In this document: positions 11,401 to 22,100 of the stretch, in pieces
Layout of the letters: every line of letters starts with the position of its first letter
How positions within the stretch are numbered: the stretch's first letter is position 1
Source of the DNA: Bidens hawaiensis
Taxonomy: Eukaryota > Streptophyta > Magnoliopsida > Asterales > Asteraceae
Length of the DNA: 64,000 nucleotides
NCBI GenBank assembly: GCA_021521415.1
Contig: JAIQDT010000001.1
Location: forward strand, 3,286,001 to 3,350,000
Reading direction: 5' to 3'
Made by a program: the position numbers and the translations under genes
Notes under the pieces: generated by a model
Seen by the model: only the letters and a program-made list of their open reading frames with translations
Database searches by the model: none
Told to the model about the DNA's origin: nothing

Positions 11401-12074
11401 TGTACCATATGGAACAAAGTATGGTCAAGACTTTGTCCTGTACAAACAGATCTATGATGAATATCTGGGAAAAGGAGGATGTGTGGAAATGAAAAATGAA
11501 CAAAGAGAAGAAGAAACCTGAAAAGGAGACAAGGATTGAAAAGAAAGTGGCTGAAGTAGCAAGAAAAAGTAAATCTACTAAGAAGCATGAGAAATTGATC
11601 AAAAAGAACTATCAGTCTGTGAACATCAAGCAAGATAATCAATCAGTCAAATCTGACAGTTCTCAAGGATCATCAAACAGTGAGAAGAAAAGAAGAGAAG
11701 AAACTTATCAGAGAATGAAATCATCTGAACATACTGGTGATGAGAAGTTCTTGATGAAACATGGATATGAACCACAAGGTTTCACTTGGAAACCTAAAGC
11801 AGAAACTAAAATTGAAGTTGTGACTGATGTAAGAGACTACTCTGAAACAAAGGACTATGTCTTGAAAGAGAATTTCACTGACTCAGTTGAACTCCAAAGT
11901 TCAGTTTCACCTGTTAACACACCAAGAGTGTGTGGATATGAAATTGACAATTCTGATAATCTGGAGATCACTCATGAAGATCCTGAACCTAAAACACTCA
12001 CTTCCCAAACTGCCACTGAAAATGACACTGATGAGTTGCAAGTTGATGAAGCTTGCACTTCAACACTTAACTAA
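8494..12074 (+). pseudogene. gag: copia A gag (broken)
   Basis: The start is ATG 8494 in AAAATGTC. The first half matches the UBN2-type Gag domain of copia elements, which forms the capsid. Lesions seen: in-frame stop at 8617-8619 (a Trp codon position), stop at 9301-9303, and a frame change between about 9540 and 9630. A first zinc knuckle at 9632 (CYNCQQPGHFARE) has Arg where the last Cys belongs. A Gln/Asn-rich tract follows (9700-9960), then a long charged coiled-coil region. A second intact knuckle (CKRCDEYGHHTDSC) lies at about 11330-11375. The frame changes again near 11500 and ends at 12074. Two widely spaced knuckles are shared with copia B and C. Confidence 0.88.
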
Positions 12075-12092
12075 TCAAATTTCTCTTTGTGC
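12064..12092 (+). promoter_or_regulatory. Putative 3' splice site at gag-pol boundary (copia A)
   Basis: CTAATC (branch-like), a T-rich stretch and TTTGTGCAG precede GAACA, just before the protease. The same signature occurs at the equivalent place in copia B and C. Confidence 0.5.
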
Positions 12093-13667
12093 AGGAACAT
12101 GCCACTCCTTTGAATGATATATGGTATATGGATAGTGGTTGTTCTAGGCATATGACTTGTGACAACAGGTCACTTGTGAATTATGAAGAGAAATATGAAG
12201 GTCCTATTGCTTTTGGGAGTGATGAAAATGGTGGAAAGATTGTGGGTAAAGGAATCTTGAAAAATGGAAAAGTGTAATTTGATAATGTGTTTCACGTTGA
12301 GGGACTTCAATACAATCTACTGAGCATATCACAAATGTGTGATAAGGTTACAAAGTTAGTTTTGATGATTCTCATTGTTTCATCTTAAAACCTGAGTTTG
12401 TAATTCCACCTAAGATGATTATGATGATGGCACCTAGAAATGGCAACTTGTATGAGTTTAATATGAAAGAAGCTATTTCAAGAGGTGGTGCATGTTTTGT
12501 TTCCAAAGCCACTGAAAATGAATCCAAATTGTGGCATAGGAAGCTGTGTCATGTAAACTTGAAGAACATGAATAGACTGGTCAAGGGTGAGCATGTGATT
12601 GGTTTACCTACAAGAGAATTCAAGTTAGATGATCATTGTGACTCATGTCAAAAAGGAAAACAACACAAGTCTACTCATAAGAAAAAGCTCATCAATTCAA
12701 TTGATCAACCACTTGAGTTACTTCACATGGATCTTTTTGGTCCTGTGAGTGTGCCAAGTATTGGAAAGAAGAGATACTGTCTGGTGATCATTGATAACTA
12801 TTCAAGATATACTTGAGTTTATTTCCTAAGTGCCAAAGATGAGACTGCCGAGTTGATCAAAGGCTGTGTCACAATGATTGAGAACAAGCTGAATAAGAAA
12901 GTCAAGATGATGAGAAGTGACAATGGTATAGAGTTCAAGAATGGAGTTATGGAAGAATTCTGCACACAGAAATGAATATTTCAACAATTTTCAGCTCCTA
13001 GAACTCCTGAACAAAATGGAGTGGCAGAAAGAAGAAACAGAACTTTAATAGAAGCTGCCAGAACCATGTTGGCAGATGCAAATTTGCCTGTTACTTTTTG
13101 GGCTGAAGCAATTAATACAGCCTGTTATGTTCAGAACAGGGTGCTTGTAAACAAAAGGCATAACAAAACTCCATATGAAATTTTCAATAATAGAAAGCCT
13201 TACATCAAGTTTTTCAAGCCCTTTGGTTGCAAATGTTTTCTTTTGAACACTAGAGATTATTTGAATAAGTTTCAAACTAAGTCACTAGAGTGTTTCTTTG
13301 TTGGATATTCTACTCACTCAAAGGCATACATAGTATATATGAAAGATCACATGAGTGTGATAGAGTCATCTGACATCATTTATAATGAGAATCAATTCAA
13401 CACAGTCAATGGTGCAACATGGCTGTTTGATCATGAAAAGTTAATAAAGTCATTCAAGATTTATTCTGAAGACTTTTATGATTCATTCTACAAGACCAGT
13501 GTAATTGAAGAGAATAAGAAGAAAGAATTGGACTTGGAAGAATTGTGGAAAAAGGTTGCCAGAAAAGAAAAGGAATACACTTTTGTGAAGAGCTCCTCAA
13601 GCAATGCCATTGAACAAGATCAGGAGGTGACCAATCAAGACAGTCCTAATGTACAAAATGATCATGT
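12089..13667 (+). pseudogene. pol: copia A pol, protease-integrase part (broken)
   Basis: The aspartic protease signature DSGCSRHMT is near 12130. The integrase zinc domain (WHRKLCH ... CDSCQKGKQH) is near 12530-12665. Catalytic residues follow: D of MDLFGPV (12727), D of RSDNG (12916) and E of AERRNRT (13027), so the DDE triad is present. Breaks: frameshifts around 12277 and 12350, a stop at 12814-12816 where Trp is expected, and a stop near 12973. The integrase C-terminal region continues to 13667, where copia B is inserted; the coding sequence resumes at 26162. Confidence 0.9.
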
Positions 13668-14143
13668 TGTAGGCTCCTGGACGGATCGTACACGGGATGT
13701 CGCTAACAATGCAGGTGCGGAATCCCTGCGCAGGTAGATACGAGTGTAGAATATGTATTAATCAAACACACGAGCAATAACCGAAACACGTTATATTGAT
13801 AACCGAAACACGTGACTCGAGGTCACTATTACAGACACTGACTTGTAAACACGTAACACTCACTGAAACACACGAACAAGCTCTCAAAAACGCTAACCCT
13901 AAACTGTTACGGCTGAACAGTTTATATAGACACGACAACTTCGCCTCAGGCGAAGTTGTCCATAACTTCGCTTGTTCAACAAGTTCGCCTGAGCGAACTT
14001 GTTGACAACTTCGCTTGTTTGACAAGTTCGCCTAAGCGAACTTGCTTACAACTTCGCACATAAAAAAACATAAACATAATAATTACATTACAGACTCGAT
14101 TACAAATGCTAGACTATGAACTACTGACACACATGTACCAACA
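13668..14143 (-). mobile_element. 3' LTR of copia B
   Basis: Minus strand TGTTGG...CCTACA, 476 bp. It contains repeats of CTTCGCCTnAGGCGAAG at 13946-14060. Confidence 0.94.
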
Positions 14144-14157
14144 GACTCCCCCTTGGC
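14144..14157 (-). other. Polypurine tract of copia B
   Basis: The minus strand reads GCCAAGGGGGAGTC directly before the 3' LTR. It is the site for plus-strand priming. Confidence 0.9.
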
Positions 14158-14208
14158 AGTAGCTTCATATCTTTATCTTCAAAGCTTGAGTCTTGTAATC
14201 TTGCATCT

Positions 14209-17001
14209 CTACGCGTGCGCTCCCTCTCTAACACACACCGACACCACCCCTTGATATTTCCTAGCTTGATCCTTCCAAGCAGGAATGTAGAAGATCTTCT
14301 TCTCGTTGAGCATCTTCAGATCAGCCTGCGATAGATTAACAAGATGCATCGGGTCGTAAACCCTAAGCACTTCTTGTTCATCCACATCTTCCATTACCGC
14401 CTCAGCTGTCTCACAGTCCACAAACCACCATTTTAGGTCCTTGAGCACGTCCTTGGGCATAAGCTTCATCGGTACTTCTTTAAGGCACCGGATCGGTTTA
14501 TATTTCATAACCATCCAAGGTTTTCCATCAGCTCTCAGACCTCTATCCTTGTCTTCGACAAGTTTCCCCTTTTGTGGTTTCAGCAGCTCAAACTTCTTCT
14601 CTTTAACGCACTCCTTCCACACGATCTTCCCAATGATTCTAGCCATGTCATCTTCGCTTCGGTTTATCAACCCCAATCTGGCTAAATCTTTTACCTCACA
14701 TTCAGGCAGTGTGTTTAGAGATCTCAACGTTCTCCTGAAGTACTGAATGCCATCATATCTTTTGATCACGAAGAGCCGCAGCTGCTCATCATATATCCAG
14801 CAGATAATACCTTTCTTGGCTTCAGCGTATCCCTTAATATTGTAACTCTTTTTGAACATTTTAGGGACCGCCGGCTTCTTCGTCTTCACAAACCAGTGAG
14901 CACAACCTTCCTTCCAATTCGGTTGTTCCTCCCATTCAGTATCTTCCACCACGCTCTCATCACCCAACTCTGGTCTCTCAACCTCCGGAATCTCGTGTTC
15001 CACGGAGTCATCTACAATCTCCCCTTCCTCTATCACGTTTTCAACAGTAATTTGCTCTACGATCCTTTCGATCTCATCAATCGACAGCACATCTTCTTCA
15101 ATCATAAACTCATCATCATCCTCATCGAGCTCTTTCAACGCGTCTATCACATCTTCAACATCAGCATCATCATCAACATCTACCACGTCGTCACCGGCTG
15201 CGCTTGTAGACTCCCCCTCAGCTGTGGAAGCCCCAAGAGCCTGAGAGGTTCTTGGCAGCTCACCACCTGCACCTTCCGGTGCATTGGGATCATCGTCTTG
15301 ATCTTCTCTCCGTTTTGTCCTCAACTCATCTCCCCTACAAGTCTTCTCCCCCTGAGATGCCAAGAACTCTTTGAAGGCATCTATTACTTTTCCGTGTTCA
15401 ACCAGGAGGGCTGCTTGTAGTCGATTGGATTCCACTAGGAGGTGAATGGTCTCTGACTGTTTAGCAACAATCCGCTCTAGCGATGCAATCCTTTCGGAGT
15501 CTGAAGTAGGCGTTGGAGTTGGCGGGACATCAGCAGCAGAAGTGACCGCAGGTGGTACACTTGGTAACCATGCAGTAGTAGTGACGGTGGACTCAACAAA
15601 TCGTGCTTCCACCACCAATGGAGTAAGCGATTGGGGTGGTAGAGACACAATTGTTGGAGCTGACGTCTCGACAGCAGTAACCTGTGCTGTAGAGGGAATA
15701 AGAGACACACCAGACAAGGCGGGTGGAGCAAAACGTACCAGCCTTGAAGATTCCCCAGCTCCCGAACCCATACCTGTCCGTTCTCTTCTTGAACGTCTGA
15801 GCGCAAGCTGAACTGCTTCCTCTTCATCAACTTCCTCATCATCCTCGTCAACAGTTCTTGGCCTCTTTCCAGTAGTTCTCTCTCGAGACACCATAAGTCG
15901 TCTCGCTTCAGCAAATGTTTCGTCAAGATCGGAGTCAGCTACCGAAGTAACTGCTCTAGTAACATCCATGACCTGAGAAACTGAGACATCCATATCAAAC
16001 AATCCATGGCCGCCAAAGACAACATCAAGGTCGACGTCTTCAGCATTAGACACGGCAGGAGATGCAGCAGCTGGCACAGCAGCAGAGGCAACAGTAGATA
16101 CAACAGGCGCAGCTGGTACAGCATGGGGTGCTGCCGCCTGATGTGGTTGTGGATGTCTGAACTCGTCCCCTCCTGCAGGAACATACTCCGGGTTGATAAG
16201 ATACCCAAACAGTGGAGTATGCATGGGACGCAGCTCAGGCTTGCTGCGTGTGCTCGAAGTGCGACATTGAGCAAAAATACGCTTCGTCACACATTCGACG
16301 TATCTAATAGGGCGCCTCTGCGGTAGCGACGGAGCGACATGATTAAGAATCATTTGTAAGAACCGAGGATACATAATAAATCGCTCGTGCGCCACCGCCC
16401 TCCTCTGACGATCAATCTCGTAAAATATCAGCTGACTAAAAGAATATCGTCTGTTGTAAGTCAGGGCAGTCATGGCAGACTGCATCGTCGCACCCATCCC
16501 ATCAGTTCCCGCCTTCCTCCCAGACATGCATACAATCAAGACATGCATTAGGAAGCGCCACTGATCCAATAAAAAACCTTTCCTCCTCTGTGTGTCCCCC
16601 AACGGACCCGAATAACCCATCCTCAGATACGCCCCATCACGAAAAGGAGCTACAAACTCCGTTGGGTCATCCCTTGTTTCTTCCCCAAACTGCAGAGTCA
16701 ACCGTATATCTTCAGAAGAAAACTGTACATCATGACCATTTACGGTTGCTCGCATCACCGGGGGCTCAGGCCTGCAATCATAATATACCGACTGCCAAAA
16801 GTCTTCAATGTTAGGCAGTGAAATGGGCAGGGTAGTTGTGATCGCATGAAAGATCCTTGAGCGCTGGAGAAACGTGATTATCTCCCTGTAGTCTTCTACG
16901 CCTCTTGCGTCTGGATCTAAAGTGATGTACTGGTTATGGGACGGAAAGAATTGTCTTTGATCATCACCGTCGTCACCACCAGCACCGCCAACAGCAGCCA
17001 T
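14209..17001 (-). CDS. Post-pol extra ORF of copia B, 930 aa, function unknown
   Basis: The best start is ATG 17001 (MAAVGGAGG), three bases after a strong splice acceptor; a farther in-frame ATG at 17016 would lie inside the proposed intron. Residues about 20-265 form a conserved globular domain (FLQRSRIFHAI near the start, YPRFLQMILNHV near the end). I recognise this pattern from retrotransposon-linked hypothetical proteins of Asteraceae; no function is known to me. An Ala/Pro-rich linker follows, then a basic patch (KRPR), a predicted coiled coil (about 500-547), a very acidic stretch (about 604-684) and a C-terminal domain (690-930) with WWFVDCETAEAV and VNLSQADLKML. No signal peptide or convincing membrane segment is seen, which argues against an envelope protein. 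It lies between pol and the 3' LTR and is fully open. Confidence 0.85.
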   Translation of the reverse strand: MAAVGGAGGDDGDDQRQFFPSHNQYITLDPDARGVEDYREIITFLQRSRIFHAITTTLPISLPNIEDFWQSVYYDCRPEPPVMRATVNGHDVQFSSEDIRLTLQFGEETRDDPTEFVAPFRDGAYLRMGYSGPLGDTQRRKGFLLDQWRFLMHVLIVCMSGRKAGTDGMGATMQSAMTALTYNRRYSFSQLIFYEIDRQRRAVAHERFIMYPRFLQMILNHVAPSLPQRRPIRYVECVTKRIFAQCRTSSTRSKPELRPMHTPLFGYLINPEYVPAGGDEFRHPQPHQAAAPHAVPAAPVVSTVASAAVPAAASPAVSNAEDVDLDVVFGGHGLFDMDVSVSQVMDVTRAVTSVADSDLDETFAEARRLMVSRERTTGKRPRTVDEDDEEVDEEEAVQLALRRSRRERTGMGSGAGESSRLVRFAPPALSGVSLIPSTAQVTAVETSAPTIVSLPPQSLTPLVVEARFVESTVTTTAWLPSVPPAVTSAADVPPTPTPTSDSERIASLERIVAKQSETIHLLVESNRLQAALLVEHGKVIDAFKEFLASQGEKTCRGDELRTKRREDQDDDPNAPEGAGGELPRTSQALGASTAEGESTSAAGDDVVDVDDDADVEDVIDALKELDEDDDEFMIEEDVLSIDEIERIVEQITVENVIEEGEIVDDSVEHEIPEVERPELGDESVVEDTEWEEQPNWKEGCAHWFVKTKKPAVPKMFKKSYNIKGYAEAKKGIICWIYDEQLRLFVIKRYDGIQYFRRTLRSLNTLPECEVKDLARLGLINRSEDDMARIIGKIVWKECVKEKKFELLKPQKGKLVEDKDRGLRADGKPWMVMKYKPIRCLKEVPMKLMPKDVLKDLKWWFVDCETAEAVMEDVDEQEVLRVYDPMHLVNLSQADLKMLNEKKIFYIPAWKDQARKYQGVVSVCVREGAHA
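15211..15224 (-). other. Internal polypurine-tract-like sequence
   Basis: The minus strand reads GAGGGGGAG within the extra ORF, and a second one (CAGGGGGAGAAG) lies at 15343-15354. Repeated polypurine tracts upstream of the true one are a Sirevirus trait. Confidence 0.5.
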
Positions 17002-17003
17002 AT

Positions 17004-17606
17004 CTGCACTAAACAAAACAAGTTAGAGAACAGTTAAGCAACTCACAAGTTCGCTTAGTACCACGAGCGAAGTTGTGATTAAACCTTTACAGGCGAACTT
17101 AAAGGTGAGGCGAAGTTGGGAACAACTTCGCTTCATCTGTAGGTTCGTCTAAATAACTGTTAAGTAAAATGGTATAGGCGAAGTTGAAGATAACTTCGCG
17201 TTATCACAACATCGCCTCAGGCGAATTTGAGTTCAAGGCGAAGTTACGGATAACTTCGCCTCAGGCGAAATTAAGCTTCAGGCGAAGTTGAGGATAACTT
17301 CGCCTTAGGCGAAATTAAGCCACAGGCGAAGTTGCGGATAACTTCGCCTAAACCCTAACTTCGCCTGAATCTGAAACGGCGACTGTTCAGATTCATAAGC
17401 CCAGATCCGATGATTTCGGACAAATTGACGATCCAGGAGTGAATAACAACACATATTAATGGTATTAAGATGAGGAGGTCGACCATTAACACGTATCACC
17501 GGTTTTGAAAAACAAGGTCTCGAAGGTCCGACGACCCGAGGTCTCGAACCCAAGGTAAAAACTATAAAGAACGAGTATGTTTGTGAAGGATATCGACAAC
17601 ACATAC
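17004..17606 (-). other. Putative 5' leader intron of the copia B extra ORF
   Basis: On the minus strand the donor is GACG|GTATGTG at 17606. The branch-like TCTAAC, a T-rich tract and the acceptor TTTAGTGCAG end at 17004, three bases before ATG. The 603-bp interval contains five to six CTTCGCC palindromes. Confidence 0.6.
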
Positions 17607-17753
17607 CGTCAATGAAGAATAGAAACTGGAATCAAAGATCGAAATCGGAAAGGAAACGATATCGCCGGAAAAATCACAAGTTCGCCGGAGTTATCGGAGC
17701 GAAGTTGGCTGAAAGATTTTGAGAAAATAATGAACTTATTACTGTTGAAAAGT

Positions 17754-17765
17754 CCTTATATAGGG
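17754..17765 (-). promoter_or_regulatory. Internal TATA box before the copia B extra ORF
   Basis: The minus strand reads CCCTATATAAGG and is followed by about 150 bases of C/T-rich leader up to the proposed donor. It suggests a subgenomic promoter for the post-pol ORF. Confidence 0.55.
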
Positions 17766-18872
17766 CAGAGTTGGTTCAGGCGAAGTTACGCTTAACTTCG
17801 CCTAGGCGAAGTTAATTCAACAACTTCGCCCGTAATTTCAAAATTAACCCTTTAAGTTTGAAGAATTTTACAATATACATTGGAAACTTCCACAAAGAGT
17901 TAAACAAATATGATCATGTCCAAGTAACCAGTTATAATATAATACAACTACAAAAATAGAAAAACTTATAAAAATTTAACGAAATAAGGGATCAAATTTC
18001 AGTCTAGTCAGGGACCACTACGTTTTAGAAAAGATCCTAACAGGAATCATACTAACTACGTGACTGTCACTTGGATCCGTGTTTAGCTGTATTATGACAT
18101 ATAGTGGCAGCTTGTAGGCAGGTAAAACTTAAAGCGGTTTTCATAGTTTCTGTGATACGAGTTAGATTAAGACTCAATATTTAAATGGAAAATAACTCAG
18201 AGATTTCGATGTCTCCTATCTATCCACGAGACGTATTTAGCTTTTTTCCAAGTCACCCCGAGTTGACTTCGACCCATAGTGTCTGATTAACTTGTAAGTA
18301 TTCTTGATCTGCTTCCCGTTCTTCACTCTTACTCAATGATAGAGAAGTCTTGAAATCTTGAACTCTTGAATTGTTACAGTATCTCATAAGTACGAATTTT
18401 AATATATTTTTCTTTTTCTTTTTCTTTTTCTAATAACATACTTATTGACTTCAGAGTAATAAGCATCTGCAAGTCCCGAATCTGGATCACTGCAGTGTCT
18501 TGGAACGCTTTCTTCACGGGAATCAGAACACTTATGGGCTCGTGTATGACTGGGAAGACGCTTTTCTGCCAATCATGCGGAAAGATATATACGGACACAT
18601 GGAAAACTCTTAAGTAGTTTCCACGTAAAATCAAGTACATTTAATTTGTATCACATAGACTTTTACACACCATTAAAAAATTTACCTTGACATACAATAA
18701 CTGTTCTAATGCCTTTTAAGCTTAATAACTTCACTAGTTAAGTACACACAATCAGTATATATATCATGTTCCAAGGTTGGATCAATTTTCTGTTAAACAT
18801 AGCAAAGAACTTCTTACGAAGTATTAGACTTGAAAAGTAATTTCATTTCCCATAAAAAAAAATTTTTGATTT
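17766..18872 (-). other. Post-pol spacer of copia B
   Basis: Non-coding. It holds CTTCGCC palindromes up to 17830 (forming the distal promoter region of the extra ORF) and otherwise AT-rich sequence with no recognised gene. The block around 18700-18760 (GCCTTTTAAGCTTAATAAC) is shared with copia C near 54485. Confidence 0.6.
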
Positions 18873-18994
18873 CAATCGCCCCGATCACGTCAAAGTCTTC
18901 AGGTAAACGGCAATCCTGAAGATCCAATGGATCAACTGGACCGACCACATACAAGTATGTGTCCTTCTCACTAAGAATGACCGACTAATTTTCA
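18873..18994 (-). repeat. Post-pol module, copy B1
   Basis: Its core, read on the minus strand, is GGACACATACTTGTATGTGG..GGTCC, then GGATTGCCGTTTACC and GGGGCGATT. It is homologous to B2, A1, A2, C1 and C2. Confidence 0.7.
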
Positions 18995-19017
18995 GCAACT
19001 GAAAGAACACACGTCAT

Positions 19018-19138
19018 AACTGCCCCGGTCACTTTCAGTCTTCTGGTTAATGGCGATCCTCATTCTCTAAGTCAAAACGAGGACCAAAACATATCCGAGG
19101 ATATGTCCATCAAACTGAGGTAACCGACTAATTTTAAG
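19018..19138 (-). repeat. Post-pol module, copy B2
   Basis: Its core on the minus strand is GGACATATCC-TC-GGATATGT then GGTCC, a perfect stem with a short loop. GGATCGCCATTAACC and GGGGCAGTT follow. Confidence 0.7.
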
Positions 19139-19192
19139 CAATAATGACACATTTTTTTTTTTTTTTAATTTTTAATAAGCACAAAAACATGG

Positions 19193-22100
19193 TTACTCGG
19201 GATTGATCATCCCGTTCAGCTCAATTAGGTTTTGAAATCTGGATTTATCAAACGCTTTTGTAAACAAATCAGCAAAATTTTCCAGTGTATCAACCTTTTC
19301 GATCTTGATTAGTTTCTTCTCAGCACAATCCCGTATGAAGTGATGACGAATGTCAATATGCTTAGTTTTACTATGCTTCACGGGATTGTTAATTACTGAG
19401 ATGGCGGCAGTGTTGTCAATTAAAATAGGAGTGAGTAAGAAATTCAGACCATAGTCGCGTAATTGTTGCTGAATCCACAAAACCTGAGAGCAGCAGTTGG
19501 ATGCTGCCATGTATTCAGCTTCGCATGTTGAAATTGCAACTGATGTCTGTTTCTTGCACTGCCAGGAAACTAATCTTCCTCCAAGAAACTGACAGCCTCC
19601 TGTTGTTGACTTCCGACTCTGATTGCATCCTCCATAATCAGAATCTGAATATGCCACTAGTTCAACGTCCCCTCCCTTTGGGTACCACAACCCTAGCTTC
19701 GGCTTGCCTTTGAGATACCGCAAAATCCTCTTCACACCTTTCATGTGAGATTCCTTTGGGTTTGCCTGAAAACGAGCACAAAGATAAACAGCAAACATTA
19801 TATCAGGCCTAGAAGCAGTTAAATACATTAATGAACCTATTATCGCCCGATACAGAGTTGGGTCCACATCTGCGTCACCATCTGATTCAACGCCCAATTT
19901 GTGATTGACGCAGATTGGAGTGTCATATGGAGAACTATCCTCCATCTTGAATCTCTTGAGCACATCATGAACGTACTTCGTCTGATGAATGAACATCCCG
20001 TCCTTCTTCTGATCAACCTGCAATCCTAGAAAGAAAGTTAGTTCACCCATAGCACTCATCTCGAACCTTTTCTTCATGACATCCTCAAAATCTTGACACA
20101 TGGAGACTCTTGATGCAGCAAATATGATATCATCCACGTAGACTTGAACTAGCAGGAAGTCACTTCCTTCTCTCTTCACAAACAACGTACTGTCGATCAA
20201 ACCCCTTTCAAAACCATTTTCCAGCAAGTAGTCCGATAACGTTGAATACCAGGCACGAGGTGCCTGATGTAATCCATACAACGCCTTGCTCAACCTGTAT
20301 ACGTGATCAGGAAAGTCTGGGTTAGGAAAACCCGGAGGTTGCTCAACATACACAACCTCATCAACTTTCCCATTTAGGAACGCGCTCTTCACGTCCAACT
20401 GAAATACCTTCATCTTTTTAAATGCAGCAAATGCCAAAAACAATCTAATCGCTTCTAACCGGGCAACAGGAGCGAACACCTCATTGTAGTCAATACCCTC
20501 TTGCTGATTAAAACCTTTAACAACCAGCCTCGCCTTATTTCGAATGATAATCCCCTTATCATCTCTCTTGCACTTGAACACCCATTTTGTGCCTATAGCA
20601 TGCACATTCTTTGGTTTTTCAACCAAAGTCCAAACTTCCATTTTCTCGAATTGAGCCAACTCTTCTTGCATGGCTTCGACCCACGAGCTGTCCTTTAAAG
20701 CCATTTGATAATTCTTTGGTTCAATCTGGCTTATAAAGCAGTAGTACAAACATTCGTTCAGAATACCCGTTTCCTTAATGCTTGTATAAACACAGGTGTG
20801 CTCATTCAAGCTTCTTCTGGTTTGTACACCGGTGGACACATCACCAAGAACATTCTCCAAAGGGTGATCTTTGTGAATTCTCGTGGTCGGAACAGAACCG
20901 ACATGCAAATTATCTTCCAAATTTGAAGAGATCTCATCTATGGTTGTTTCTGGCTGAGAGTGAAAAGGATTAATAAATTCATCTTCAGTTGAGGCCGCAG
21001 GGGTACCGATAGTGTTTGATGTGGAAGGTTGAGATTTCTCAATTAGCTGTCGTTGCAATAGATTCTCTTCCTCATCAAATATCATCTTCGTCACAGCTCT
21101 TTCGTCTTCTTCAGAAATTTCCAAATCAGGTACGTTAAACGACTTAAAAAGTTTAACATAGTCAAAAAGCTCAGCAGGTCCATTGCTTGGTTTTGGCGAT
21201 TGGTAACTAGTAATGTCGGTGTTACAAACCACCTCCACCTTGCAAGTCGAAGTATTGAAGACCCGTCTGTTGGGAGTCCCAACTACATAACCGACTAAGA
21301 TTCCTTCATCGGCTACTTCACCAAATTTCAAATTAGTCTTCAAAATCGAACAAGGAGACCCAAATGGTTCAAGACCGCATAAGTTGGGCTTCCTTCCATG
21401 CATAAGCTCGTAACATGTTTTTCCAAGTCTCTTAACGGTTAACACCCTATTCAGAACATAGCAGGCTGTAGCAACTGCTTCAGCCCAGAACATCACAGGA
21501 AGCTTCGAGTCTGCCAGCATAGTTCTGGCTCCTTCAATTAACGTTCGGTTCTTCCTTTCAGCCACTCCATTCTGTTGCGGAGTATACGGAGCGCTGTATT
21601 GATGTTCAATTCCTTTATGAAGACAGAAGATTTCCATTTCAAAGTTCTTGAACTCTGTCCCATTGTCACTTCTGATGTATTTAACTGATTTACTCATGAC
21701 GTTCTCAACTTTTGTAATTAGATTCTTCACCATTTGAGCCGTCTCGTCTTTCGTTTTCAGAAAGTATACCCACGAATATCGCGAGTAGTCATCAGTTATC
21801 ACCAAGCAGTAAGAGGTACCTCCGAGACTTTTTACGTTCACTGGACCGAAGAGATCCATATGAAGTAGTTCTAGAGTACCGGCAATAGAATTGACCTTCT
21901 TGGTGAGATGGGATTTCTTGTGTTGCTTTCCCTTCTTGCATGCTATACATTTGTCTTCAAAGTTAAAACTTTTTAAGGGAACGCCCATCACAAGCCCATT
22001 CTTGACAATGAAGTTCATCTTCCGAAGATGAATGTGCCCCATTCTCCTGTGCCACAATTCTGATTCTGATTCGCTTGCTTTTGTCATTAAACAAGATTCT

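Noticed and set aside
14209..17001. Retroviral-type envelope gene
   Set aside because: Position would fit, but there is no signal peptide, fusion peptide or transmembrane segment, and the protein is acidic with coiled coil.
14209..17016. Host gene captured between elements
   Set aside because: The ORF lies fully inside copia B between pol and polypurine tract, carries internal polypurine runs and the element's own palindromes, and copia A has a counterpart.
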